Source: Miltoncostaea sp963771025
GTDB lineage: Bacteria; Actinomycetota; Thermoleophilia; Miltoncostaeales; Miltoncostaeaceae
Direction: 5' to 3'
DNA: 64,000 bases
Assembly (NCBI GenBank): GCA_963771025.1
Contig: CAVYRL010000008.1
Span: 62,001 to 126,000, forward strand
Both the position numbers and the translations under genes were made by a program. Of this stretch, positions 7,069 through 14,676 are shown one piece after another (the first letter of the stretch is position 1; each line of letters begins with the position of its first letter). The notes under the pieces are model-generated. The model saw only the letters and a list, made by a program, of their open reading frames with translations, did no database searches and was not told the origin of the DNA.

Positions 7069-7706
7069 TCGGAGGTCACCAGCGGATCGGGGTCCCCGCC
7101 GCCGCGGCGACGGCGCTGCCGCACGACGAGATAGCCGATGCCCACGACGATCGCGAGCACCAGCGCGTAGTCCACGTAGTGGAGCTTGTGCTGCAGGCTC
7201 TCCCAGTTGTCGCCCACCGCGCGCCCGGCGAGGGTCAGCATGATCACCCACGGGATGCACCCGATCAGGGTCAACGTCGTGAAGCGCCAGAACGGCATGC
7301 GCGCGACACCCGCGGGAAGCGAGATGAAGGTGCGGATGATGGGGAGACATCGCGAGACCAGCACGGCCCAATCGCCGTACCGGTCGAACCACTTGTCGGC
7401 CGAATCGAGGCGCTTGGGCGTCACGTGCAGCCAGTGCCAGCGCAGCAGCCAGTCGCGGCCCTTCGCGTAGCCCACCCAGTAGGCGATCCACGAGCCGATC
7501 ACGTTGCCGCCGACCCCGGCGGCGACGATCAGCCAGAAGCTCTCGTCACCCTGGCCCACCAGGAATCCGCCGTAGAGCATGATCGCCTCGCTGGGCACCG
7601 GGATGCAGGCGCTCTCGAGGATCATCAGCACGAAGACGGCGAGGGCGCCGTAGGAGCCGACCTGGTCGGTCGCGAAGTTGACGATCGGGGCGGTGATGTC
7701 CGGCAT
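7065..7706 (-). CDS. DedA-family membrane protein (213 aa)
   Basis: DedA (VTT/SNARE-associated) proteins are inner-membrane lipid scramblases or transporters that recycle polyprenyl phosphate or phosphatidylethanolamine. The family signatures are visible: ILESACIPVPSEAIMLYGG, a glycine-rich re-entrant segment near GVGGNVIGSWIAYWVGYAKGR, the motif SRCLPIIRTFISLPAG, and C-terminal helices ending in an arginine cluster. Length is typical. I placed the start at MPDITAPIVNF because the longer frame adds a tail overlapping the neighbouring gene. No clear Shine-Dalgarno sequence is seen. It is the second-last gene of an operon running from the phosphorylase homologue. Confidence 0.9.
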   Translation of the reverse strand: MPDITAPIVNFATDQVGSYGALAVFVLMILESACIPVPSEAIMLYGGFLVGQGDESFWLIVAAGVGGNVIGSWIAYWVGYAKGRDWLLRWHWLHVTPKRLDSADKWFDRYGDWAVLVSRCLPIIRTFISLPAGVARMPFWRFTTLTLIGCIPWVIMLTLAGRAVGDNWESLQHKLHYVDYALVLAIVVGIGYLVVRQRRRRGGGDPDPLVTSE

Positions 7707-7716
7707 CGCGGGAATG

Positions 7717-8679
7717 CTACTGGGGAATTGTGGCCGAACGCTGAGATCCCGGAACCACCCCGCGCACGGCGGTGGCGCTGCGGACGGCATCCCGGATCGC
7801 CTCGGCGACGGCCTCGGCGGCCGCCACGCCGCAGGCGAACGCGGTGGTCGGGACCGCGCCAGTCGCCAGGCAGAACGCCACGTCGCCGTCGAGCGGCGTG
7901 TGCACCGGCGACACGGCCCGGGCCATGCCCGCGTGCGCCATCCGGGCCACCATCGCGGCCTCGACCTTGGTCAGGCGCCCGTCGGTGACGACGCAGACGA
8001 GCGTCGTGTTGGTGGGCGCGATCAGCCGCGGATGCGTGGGCGGCGAGTCGATGACCCGCTCCGAGGCGCGCACGAAACCACGCTCGCGGTCGAAGGCCCC
8101 GGCGATCACGCCGTTGGACTCGTCGAGGATGTCCCCCCACGCGTTGACCACTGCGAGGGCGGCGACCGTGGCGCCGTCGTGCAGGGTCCGCGACGCGGCG
8201 CCGAGACCGCCCTTGCACCACCCCGCCTGTCCGAGCAACTTGCCCACCGTGGCCCCCGTGCCGGCTCCGACGCTGCCGACCGCGTGCGGCCCGGGGCGCG
8301 CCGCCTCGCAGGCCGCGTAGCCCTCCTGCGCCCCGGGGCGCCGGGCGTTGCCGGTGATGCCGAGGTCGTAGATGCACGCGGTGGGAACGATCGGGACGCG
8401 GGCCGCCCCGGTGTCATGACCACGACCGTGCTCCTCGCACCAGCGCACGACGCCGGTGGCGGCCTCCAGGCCGAAGGCGCTGCCGCCCGACATCAGCAGT
8501 GCGGTCACCCCGCCCACGGAGGAGATCGGCGAGAGCACCTCCACGTCGCGGGTCGCCGGCCCCCCGCCGCGCACCTCCACCGATCCCAACGTGCCCTCGG
8601 GCAGGAGCACCACCGTGCATCCCGTGCCGGCCTCGGCGTCGGTCCAGTGGCCGACCCGGACCCCGTCGATGCCGCTCAC
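7717..8679 (-). CDS. P1 (DmpA/S58) family peptidase (320 aa)
   Basis: P1 peptidases are Ntn-fold aminopeptidases that mature by autocleavage. The N-terminal VRVGHWTDAEAGTGCTVVL is characteristic, and GGSAFGLEAATGVVRWCEE and GAGTGATVGK follow. The expected cleavage/nucleophile segment is NTTLVCVVTD, where a threonine would become the new N-terminus; the following region is rich in small residues as in the family. I chose the GTG at 8679 because it overlaps the mutM stop as GTGA; an ATG 24 nt upstream is an alternative. Substrates are likely beta-aminoacyl or N-terminal amino-acid peptides. Confidence 0.87.
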   Translation of the reverse strand: MSGIDGVRVGHWTDAEAGTGCTVVLLPEGTLGSVEVRGGGPATRDVEVLSPISSVGGVTALLMSGGSAFGLEAATGVVRWCEEHGRGHDTGAARVPIVPTACIYDLGITGNARRPGAQEGYAACEAARPGPHAVGSVGAGTGATVGKLLGQAGWCKGGLGAASRTLHDGATVAALAVVNAWGDILDESNGVIAGAFDRERGFVRASERVIDSPPTHPRLIAPTNTTLVCVVTDGRLTKVEAAMVARMAHAGMARAVSPVHTPLDGDVAFCLATGAVPTTAFACGVAAAEAVAEAIRDAVRSATAVRGVVPGSQRSATIPQ

Positions 8680-9521
8680 CACGTCGCCGGCTCCGGTTGG
8701 CATTCGGGGCACCAGTACGTGCCGCGCTGCGCCACCCGGGTCTTGCGGATCGTCGTGCCGCAGCGGGGACACGGCTCGCCGGCGTGCAGGTGGACGCGCA
8801 GCAGGTCCTGCATCGACCCCTTCTCCCCCAGCCCGTCGCGGTAGCTGTCGATGGACGCCCCGCCGGCGGCGACGGCGGCGGCGAGGCGGTCGCGTATCGC
8901 GCGGTGCAGGCGCCGGACCTCCTCGCCGTCCAGCGATCCGGCCGCGCGCTCGGGGTGGATGCGCGCCATGAAGAGGGCCTCGTCCACGTACATGTTGCCC
9001 AGCCCCGCCACGAACGCCTGATTGAGCAGGACGGCCTTGATCGGGCCGCGGCGGCCCTCGAGCAGGCCGGCCAGCACGCGTGCGGTGAAACGCGGTGTGA
9101 GCGGTTCCACGCCGACCCGGGCCCTCCAGTAGGCTTCGCGCTCGCGCAGGTCGCCGTCGACCAGCCAGATGCGGCCGAAGCGGCGCATGTCGCCGAAGGT
9201 GAGGGTGCTGCCGTCGTCGAGGTGGAAACGCGCGCGCAGAAAGCGCTCCTCCTCCTCGGGGGGACCCGCCTCCCAGTGGAGCCGGCCGGTCATGCGCAGA
9301 TGGATGGCCAGCGTGAGCGGCGCGTCGAGCTCGACGAGCAGATACTTGCCGCGCCGGTCGACGGCCTCCACGCGCCGGCCCACGACCTGTCCGGCGACCC
9401 ACCCGGGATCCTCGGGGCTCGTCACCTTGGGGTCGTGCACCTCGACGCCGGTGAACGTGCGCCCCGGGATCCGTTCGTCCAGCTGACGGCGGATCGTCTC
9501 GACCTCCGGAAGCTCAGGCAC
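8676..9521 (-). CDS. mutM: formamidopyrimidine-DNA glycosylase MutM/Fpg (281 aa)
   Basis: MutM excises 8-oxoguanine and formamidopyrimidines and cleaves the resulting abasic site. The catalytic N-terminal proline and glutamates are present in MPELPEVE. The lysine of RRGKYLLVE, the helix-two-turn-helix region NQAFVAGLGNMYVDEALF, and a C-terminal zinc finger with CPRCG and CPEC are all intact. The finger arginine is present in QRGTYWC. Length is standard. It overlaps the upstream phosphorylase homologue by 8 nt and the downstream P1 peptidase by 4 nt. Confidence 0.96.
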   Translation of the reverse strand: MPELPEVETIRRQLDERIPGRTFTGVEVHDPKVTSPEDPGWVAGQVVGRRVEAVDRRGKYLLVELDAPLTLAIHLRMTGRLHWEAGPPEEEERFLRARFHLDDGSTLTFGDMRRFGRIWLVDGDLREREAYWRARVGVEPLTPRFTARVLAGLLEGRRGPIKAVLLNQAFVAGLGNMYVDEALFMARIHPERAAGSLDGEEVRRLHRAIRDRLAAAVAAGGASIDSYRDGLGEKGSMQDLLRVHLHAGEPCPRCGTTIRKTRVAQRGTYWCPECQPEPATW

Positions 9522-10833
9522 CGCCGCGCCCCCGCTCCAGCACGACCGGGGTCGGCGTGGGCCTGTCGGGCACGATGCCGAAGCACGTCTCGGCCCGCTC
9601 CCGGCCGCGCTCGCCCACCCACTCGTCGCGGCAGTGGATCACGGCGATCGGGTCACCGCGGTTCACCCTGTCGCCGACACCGGCCAGTAGCTCGACGCCC
9701 GCCACCGGGTCGATGGACTGGTCGGCGTGCAGCCGCCCGGCCCCGACCCAGCGTGCCGCCTCGCCGATACCGCGCGCGTCGATGTCGCCCACCCAGCCGT
9801 CCTCGCCCGCCTCGACGTCGATGCGGAACGGCGCGCTGGGCAGGGCGCCGGGATCGGTCCAGACGGCAGGATCGCCCTCCTGCGCCTCGATCCAGCGCTC
9901 GGCCATCGCCAGCGCGTCGCCCTCGTTCAACGCCCTCTCGGCCCGCTCGCGCCCCTCGCCCCCGGGCACCACCTCCGCCGCCTCGGCGAGGTCGCCGGCC
10001 ACGCACACGGCCAGCTCGCGCAGGTCGTCCGGCCCCCCGCCGCGCAGCACCTCGGCGGCCTCACCCACCTCGAGGGCGTTGCCGACGCAGCGGCCGAGGG
10101 GCCCGGACGCGTCGCTGACGCTCCAGCGCAGCGCCCTGCCCCAGTGCGCCGCGATCCCGGCCATCAGGTCGGCCGTGGCGCGCGCGGCGCCCAGATCGGC
10201 GATCACCCCGCCCGATCCGGTCCGGATGTCCACGTGCACCGCGGCCGCCCCGCCGGCGACCGCGGCGCTCATCACGGACGCCGCGACCAGCGCCGACGAC
10301 GGAACCGTCCCGGTGGCGTCGCGCAGCTCGCGCAGCCGCCGGTCGCCGGGCGCCAGACGCGTCGGGTGGGCGATCACGGCGATTCCCACGTCGCGCACCT
10401 GTCGCACGAAACGCCCCAGCGAAAGCTCGGCCAGGAACCCTGGGATCGCCTGGAGCGTGTCGATCGTGCCGCCGGCGTGGCCCTGCGCCTGCCCGCCGAT
10501 CGACGCGACGCTGACGCCGAGCGACGCCGCCAGGGGCGCCGCCACGATCGCCGTGGTGTCGCCGACGCCGCCGGTGGACTGGGGATCGCCCGTCGGGCCC
10601 AGCGTCGCCAGCTCCAGCCGGTCGCCGGAGGCCACCAGGACCCGCGCGAGCGCCTCGGTCTGGACGCGATCGATGCCACGAAGGCAGGCGACCATGCACC
10701 ACGCCGACATGAGGGCATCCGCGGCGGTGCCGTCGAGCCACGCGCGCACGAAGGCCTCGACGCTCGCCGCATCGACGGGCTCTCCGCGCCGGCTGCGCTC
10801 GATGAGCTCAACGGGAGCGAGTGGGGCGGCCAT
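9514..10833 (-). CDS. divergent thymidine/pyrimidine-nucleoside phosphorylase homologue (439 aa)
   Basis: The three-domain fold of the DeoA/Pdp family is recognisable end to end: STGGVGD, GHAGGTIDTLQAIPGF, LRDATGTV, VDIRTGSGG, and a C-terminal barrel ending PIAVIH. Several active-site residues differ from E. coli DeoA, whose numbering happens to coincide. K84 is P, H85 is Q, S95 is A, S113 is G and K190 is A; S86, T123, R171 and S186 are kept. Most phosphate ligands are therefore lost, so phosphorolysis of thymidine is doubtful. It may act on another substrate or be a non-catalytic paralogue. It heads the operon mutM-P1 peptidase-DedA-SnoaL. Confidence 0.8.
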   Translation of the reverse strand: MAAPLAPVELIERSRRGEPVDAASVEAFVRAWLDGTAADALMSAWCMVACLRGIDRVQTEALARVLVASGDRLELATLGPTGDPQSTGGVGDTTAIVAAPLAASLGVSVASIGGQAQGHAGGTIDTLQAIPGFLAELSLGRFVRQVRDVGIAVIAHPTRLAPGDRRLRELRDATGTVPSSALVAASVMSAAVAGGAAAVHVDIRTGSGGVIADLGAARATADLMAGIAAHWGRALRWSVSDASGPLGRCVGNALEVGEAAEVLRGGGPDDLRELAVCVAGDLAEAAEVVPGGEGRERAERALNEGDALAMAERWIEAQEGDPAVWTDPGALPSAPFRIDVEAGEDGWVGDIDARGIGEAARWVGAGRLHADQSIDPVAGVELLAGVGDRVNRGDPIAVIHCRDEWVGERGRERAETCFGIVPDRPTPTPVVLERGRGGA

Positions 10834-10911
10834 GATCGCCCGGGACTCTACGCCCGTGGGCGTCTCGGAACGGGCGCACCGGACACCGGCGGACCCCCCG
10901 GGAACCGCTGC

Positions 10912-10917
10912 TAGGGT
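10912..10917 (+). promoter_or_regulatory. -10-like TAGGGT, leaderless start of PDZ-TPR gene
   Basis: TAGGGT is followed by six bases and then the GTG start, with no Shine-Dalgarno sequence. This supports a leaderless transcript and fixes the GTG as the start. Confidence 0.45.
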
Positions 10918-10923
10918 GGCGCC

Positions 10924-12276
10924 GTGTTTCGCTCCGTGACACCCGCGGCCGTGCTGGCGACCGCCCTCGTGGCCTGTGGCCCGGCGTTCGCTGCTCCCGC
11001 CACGCCGGCGCCCGCGGCGACCGCTCCGGCCGTGACCGGCCCCCCGCCCGCGCTGACCTCGCTGCGGATCGCCACGACCGTCTCCGCCCAGCAGGGGCAC
11101 GCCCGCTTCCTGGTCGGCGTCAGGCTCTCCGTGCCGGCCAAGCTGACGATCCAGGTGATCTCGGGCACCACGAAGAAGGTGGTCAAGACCACCACCGACG
11201 CCGCCGATCGCGACGCCGGGCGCGCCTACGTGCTCGTGGAGGCCACGGACAGCTCCGGCTACCAGCTGCTCGCCGGCCGCTACCGCGTCCGCGTGCGGGC
11301 CACCGACGCCGCGGGCCAGGTCTCCGCGCGACTCACCAAGGCGTTCACGCTCAAGCTGAAGTCGCCGCGCGGGCTCTTCGACGCCTACACGATCCCCCTC
11401 TGGCCGGGGCTTCGCCGCCAGATGGGCGCCGCGGTCAACGGGCAGCTGGTGGCGGTGATCGGGATCAAGAGCAAGGTGGGCGCCGCCGGCATCCGGCGCG
11501 GCGACATCATCACCTCGATGGACGGCAGGGACGTGTCGAAGCCCGGCGCATGGATGGCCGCCCTGCGGGCGCTGCCCGGCGACCGCGCCGTCACGATCCG
11601 GTTCGTCCGCAAGGGCGTGCCGATGAACGCCACGCTGGAGGCCTCGCCCGACTGGACGCCGACCCCGGACTACGCGGCGCCCCTTAAGGTCGCGGTGAAG
11701 CGCGATCCCAAGATCCTGGCCTATGCCGTCGCGCAGGCGCGCCAGCAGGTGGACGCGGGCAAGACGAGCGTCGCCAAGACCCTCATGGCCGGATGGGCGA
11801 AGGCCTGGCGGACGGGCGCGCCGGGCCAGATCGTCCAGGGTGAGATGTACGCCAAGCAGAAGCAGTGGAAGCGGTCGCTGGGCGCCTTCAACCGGGCCCG
11901 CGTGAAGGACCGCACGCTCGCCGCCGCCGAGTTCGGCCGCGGCGTCGCGCTCTCGGCCCTCGGCAAGAGCGCCCCGTCGGGCGTCGCCTTCGCCGCAGCG
12001 GCCCGGCTCGACCCCACCGATCCGGCCGCCGCCGGGTTCGACGCGTACGCGCTGCTGCAGGCCGACCGGACCGCCGACGCCCTCGCCGCCGCCACGCGTG
12101 CGGTGACCCTCGACCCGCGTTTCGCCGATGCCTTCGTGCCCTACGGGATCAGCCTCATCGCGAGCGGCGACAAGGCCCACGGGGTGGTCGCGCTACGGCG
12201 CGGGCTGCTGTTGCTGGAGGAGCCGGATCGGGCGAACCGCCTGATCACGCAGCACCTCGATCCGACCGACCCCTAG
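10924..12276 (+). CDS. secreted PDZ and TPR-like protein, possible lipoprotein (450 aa)
   Basis: A signal peptide (first ~24 residues) contains LVAC with C18, a plausible lipobox; cleavage after AFA would instead release the protein. An alanine/proline-rich spacer and a beta domain follow (about 45-150, VSAQQGHARFLVGVRLSVPA). A PDZ domain comes next (about 170-240), with IKSKVGAAGIRRGDIITSMD matching the peptide-binding loop of DegP-like PDZ domains. A helical TPR-like region (about 255-440) has repeated A-rich hairpins. No protease domain is present. It is probably an extracytoplasmic scaffold that binds unfolded or C-terminal peptides. It is transcribed alone from a TAGGGT box. Confidence 0.75.
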   Translation: MFRSVTPAAVLATALVACGPAFAAPATPAPAATAPAVTGPPPALTSLRIATTVSAQQGHARFLVGVRLSVPAKLTIQVISGTTKKVVKTTTDAADRDAGRAYVLVEATDSSGYQLLAGRYRVRVRATDAAGQVSARLTKAFTLKLKSPRGLFDAYTIPLWPGLRRQMGAAVNGQLVAVIGIKSKVGAAGIRRGDIITSMDGRDVSKPGAWMAALRALPGDRAVTIRFVRKGVPMNATLEASPDWTPTPDYAAPLKVAVKRDPKILAYAVAQARQQVDAGKTSVAKTLMAGWAKAWRTGAPGQIVQGEMYAKQKQWKRSLGAFNRARVKDRTLAAAEFGRGVALSALGKSAPSGVAFAAAARLDPTDPAAAGFDAYALLQADRTADALAAATRAVTLDPRFADAFVPYGISLIASGDKAHGVVALRRGLLLLEEPDRANRLITQHLDPTDP

Positions 12277-12362
12277 GTCCACCGTCCCGGACGTCCGTCG
12301 GTGCTCCCGGCCGTGACGGTCCCGCGGCGAGCCGTGGGCGACATGACCTCCGGGAGGATGGC

Positions 12363-12671
12363 CTAGATCTCTCCGGTCGGCTCGTTGCCCTCGTCGAACG
12401 TGCTGTCGTTGCGCGGGCGACGGGAGCGTGGCCGCCGCGAGCGCGAGCGACCTCCGCCGATGCCGCCGCCGGCCAGGAACAGCACGGTCAGCACGCCCGC
12501 GGCCAGCCCGGCCCACATCTCCCACTGGAGCAGGGGGTTCTGGGCGAAGATGCCGTAGAGCAGGAACACCGCCACCACGCCGACCAGGGCCAGCGGCCTC
12601 TGCTTCGGGGCCGCGAGGTGCACGACCCACGGTGCGAGGATGGCGATGACGAGCAGGAGAATCGTGCTCAA
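12363..12671 (-). CDS. small membrane protein with basic tail (102 aa)
   Basis: Three hydrophobic segments are visible: MSTILLLVIAILAPWVVHLA, LALVGVVAVFLLYGIFA and MWAGLAAGVLTVLFLAGG. A glycine turn then leads to an arginine/serine-rich cytoplasmic tail (RSRSRRPRSRRPRND). The start is a TTG with GGGAG about 7 nt upstream. The family is not recognised. The basic tail could bind nucleic acid or phospholipid headgroups. It is convergent with the PDZ-TPR gene. Confidence 0.65.
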   Translation of the reverse strand: MSTILLLVIAILAPWVVHLAAPKQRPLALVGVVAVFLLYGIFAQNPLLQWEMWAGLAAGVLTVLFLAGGGIGGGRSRSRRPRSRRPRNDSTFDEGNEPTGEI

Positions 12672-12769
12672 GCGGGGCTCCCGGGGATTCGCGATGCAAT
12701 GCGGAGCGGTTGCGTCGGGCCAGAGTAGTGGCAGCCGGACCCCCTCGTCCAGCCGCTAGCCTTCTGACG

Positions 12770-13558
12770 ATGGGCGATGTCCTCGGTCTCCATCTGCTCC
12801 AGGCGATGGATCAGATCGCCTCCCCGAGGCGATCCGTGCTCGCCCGTGTAGACGACGCGGGGCGCCTGGTGTCGCTCGACACCGCGGGGCCCGACGCCGA
12901 GGTGATCGCCCTGGTCGCGGCCGCGGGAGCGGATTCGCTGGTGGTCGACGCGCCCCTCGCGGTGCCCGACGCGGTCGGGCGCCGCGACGTGGAGACCGTG
13001 CTCGCGTGGTGCGATGTGCCCACCTTCCCGGTCTCGGCGCGGCGCCTGGAGCAGGTGTTCGGAGGGGCACGGGGCGTGTCGCTGGCCCCGGCATTGGCCG
13101 AGGCCACCGGCGCGGTGGGTGAGACCGTACCCGACCAGGTGCTGCGGCAGATCATCTGGGAGCAGACGCACCCGGTCGGGGTGCCGGCCATCGACCTCGC
13201 CGACTACCGGGCGGAGTGGGTGGCCGTGCGCCCGCCGGTCTACCGGGCCAAGGGCGCCGGCCGGGCACGGCCCGAGGGGACGCTCGCCGCGTGGCGGCTG
13301 CTGTCGGACGTTCTGGACCTCGGGGGCTGGACGCCCGACGCCGCACCGGTTGACGACTGGGCCGCCATCGACGACGCCGCGCGGATCGATGCCCTCTGCT
13401 GCGCCTACGCGGCCCTGCGCGGGCGGAGCGCCGACGGCCACGTGGCCATCGGCGCGACCGGACGGGGCCGAATGGTGCTCCCTGCCGACGCCAACCTGCG
13501 CGCTCGGGTCGCCCTGACCCTGGAGCGGATGCGCGAAGAGCGCCAGATCCACATTTGA
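12770..13558 (+). CDS. DUF429 family protein (262 aa)
   Basis: DUF429 proteins have an RNase H-like fold and are predicted nucleases with no proven role. Family features here are DSLVVDAPLAVPD (acidic residue after a strand), the middle CDVPTFPVSARRLEQVFGGAR, and the C-terminal DDAARIDALCCAYAALRG, which carries the second acidic cluster. The ATG at 12770 follows a TAGCCT box by seven bases, so the mRNA is probably leaderless; a longer frame adds an unrelated leader. Assignment to DUF429 rests on these segments and overall length. Confidence 0.7.
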   Translation: MGDVLGLHLLQAMDQIASPRRSVLARVDDAGRLVSLDTAGPDAEVIALVAAAGADSLVVDAPLAVPDAVGRRDVETVLAWCDVPTFPVSARRLEQVFGGARGVSLAPALAEATGAVGETVPDQVLRQIIWEQTHPVGVPAIDLADYRAEWVAVRPPVYRAKGAGRARPEGTLAAWRLLSDVLDLGGWTPDAAPVDDWAAIDDAARIDALCCAYAALRGRSADGHVAIGATGRGRMVLPADANLRARVALTLERMREERQIHI

Positions 13559-13602
13559 GCCGCCGTCGGGGTTGCCCCTGCCTCTCCTATTTGTGAGAAT
13601 CC

Positions 13603-13628
13603 GCACGAGCCCCCTCGGGGCGTCGTGC
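13603..13628. terminator. hairpin between DUF429 gene and dodecin
   Basis: GCACGAGCCCC pairs with GGGGC(G)TCGTGC around a CTC loop, with one bulged G. It lies about 45 nt after the DUF429 stop and 29 nt before the dodecin start. It may terminate the upstream gene or sit in the dodecin leader. Confidence 0.5.
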
Positions 13629-13656
13629 CTACTCCCGGAAAAGGATGGCTTCCCCA

Positions 13657-13872
13657 ATGGGCAACAGCGTTTACAAGGTGATCGAGATCGTCGGGACCAG
13701 CGAGACCTCGTGGGAGGAGGCGACGGCCGCAGCCGTCTCCACCGCGGGGAAGACCCTCCGGGATCTGCGCGTGGCCGAGGTGATCAAGCAGGACGTCACG
13801 ATCAACGACGACGGCTCGGTCGACCAGTTCCGCAGCCGGCTCTCGGTGTCCTTCAAGTACCAGGAAGACTGA
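13657..13872 (+). CDS. dodecin flavin-binding protein (71 aa)
   Basis: Dodecins assemble into hollow dodecamers that store or sequester flavins and CoA. The sequence MGNSVYKVIEIVGTSETSWEEA is typical, including the tryptophan that stacks on the isoalloxazine ring. The C-terminal half, VIKQDVTINDDGSVDQFRSR followed by LSVSFKY, forms the expected beta strands. I chose the ATG at 13657, which gives the usual N-terminus and a GGAAAAGG site upstream; an ATG 12 nt earlier is possible. Confidence 0.92.
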   Translation: MGNSVYKVIEIVGTSETSWEEATAAAVSTAGKTLRDLRVAEVIKQDVTINDDGSVDQFRSRLSVSFKYQED

Positions 13873-13881
13873 CCGAACCCG

Positions 13882-14676
13882 CTATGCGGGGTGCGGCCGG
13901 CCGGGGTGCCCGGAGCCCGGCCGCACCCTGAAGGGCAGGGTCAGCGGCTCCGCCGCGGCGATCGTCTCCGCCAGATCCGCACTGGAGCGGTACGCGCGCT
14001 CCGGGACCCTTGCCGCGCGCACCGGAAGCTCGAGGGCGTCCTCTGAGAACGGCCACGGCGTCACGATGCAGCCCGATCGTCCGTCAGGGCTCAGGTGCAG
14101 GTCGATGCCCTCGTCCCCCACCGCGCGGGGAACCTGAGGCAGCACTCGAGGGTGCCCCTCGCGCAGGCCGCGCCAGGTGAGGTACAGGCTGAGCGCGTCC
14201 CACGTCCTCACCAGCCGGAAACCGGCCGAGGCCCAGGCCTCCAATGCCGGACCGCCGCCGAGTTCGGCGCGCAACTCGTGCTGGAGGGCGATCTGCTCCT
14301 CGATGAACGCGCGCGCCGGCGCGTCGCGCTGCTCGGGTGGCGTGTACTCGTAGAGCCCGCGCCCGTGCATGCTCACCAGCAGCCCCTCGCGCGGGTCGCG
14401 CTCGACGGCCCGCCCGATGCACTCGCGGTAGATCCCGACGTGGGTGCGGCGATCCATCCCGGTGAAGTTGACCGGCTGCCCGCCCGCGACCCCCGGCACG
14501 AGCTCCCAGCCGCGCCAGCCCTCGTCATGCCAGGCCGCCGCCTCGATCACCGGCCCGTAGGGCTCCGGGCGATGGAAATCGGCGTTGCCCCACGCCCCGG
14601 CCATCACGGCGCACTGCGCCTGGTGGTCGATCTGCCGCACCAGCACGATCCCATCCGCGTCCCGCCCGACGATCAT
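13882..14676 (-). CDS. DUF3891 family protein (264 aa)
   Basis: The protein begins MIVGRDADGIVLVRQIDHQAQCAV and contains AAAWHDEGWRGWE, VNFTGMDRRTHVGIYRECI and VSMHGRGLYE. These histidine/aspartate-rich segments (H-HDE-H-MH) are characteristic of DUF3891 and resemble HD-domain metal sites. The function of the family is unknown; a metal-dependent hydrolase is plausible. It overlaps the upstream helicase by ATGA, so the two are translated together, which suggests a link to DNA metabolism. Confidence 0.75.
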   Translation of the reverse strand: MIVGRDADGIVLVRQIDHQAQCAVMAGAWGNADFHRPEPYGPVIEAAAWHDEGWRGWELVPGVAGGQPVNFTGMDRRTHVGIYRECIGRAVERDPREGLLVSMHGRGLYEYTPPEQRDAPARAFIEEQIALQHELRAELGGGPALEAWASAGFRLVRTWDALSLYLTWRGLREGHPRVLPQVPRAVGDEGIDLHLSPDGRSGCIVTPWPFSEDALELPVRAARVPERAYRSSADLAETIAAAEPLTLPFRVRPGSGHPGRPHPA

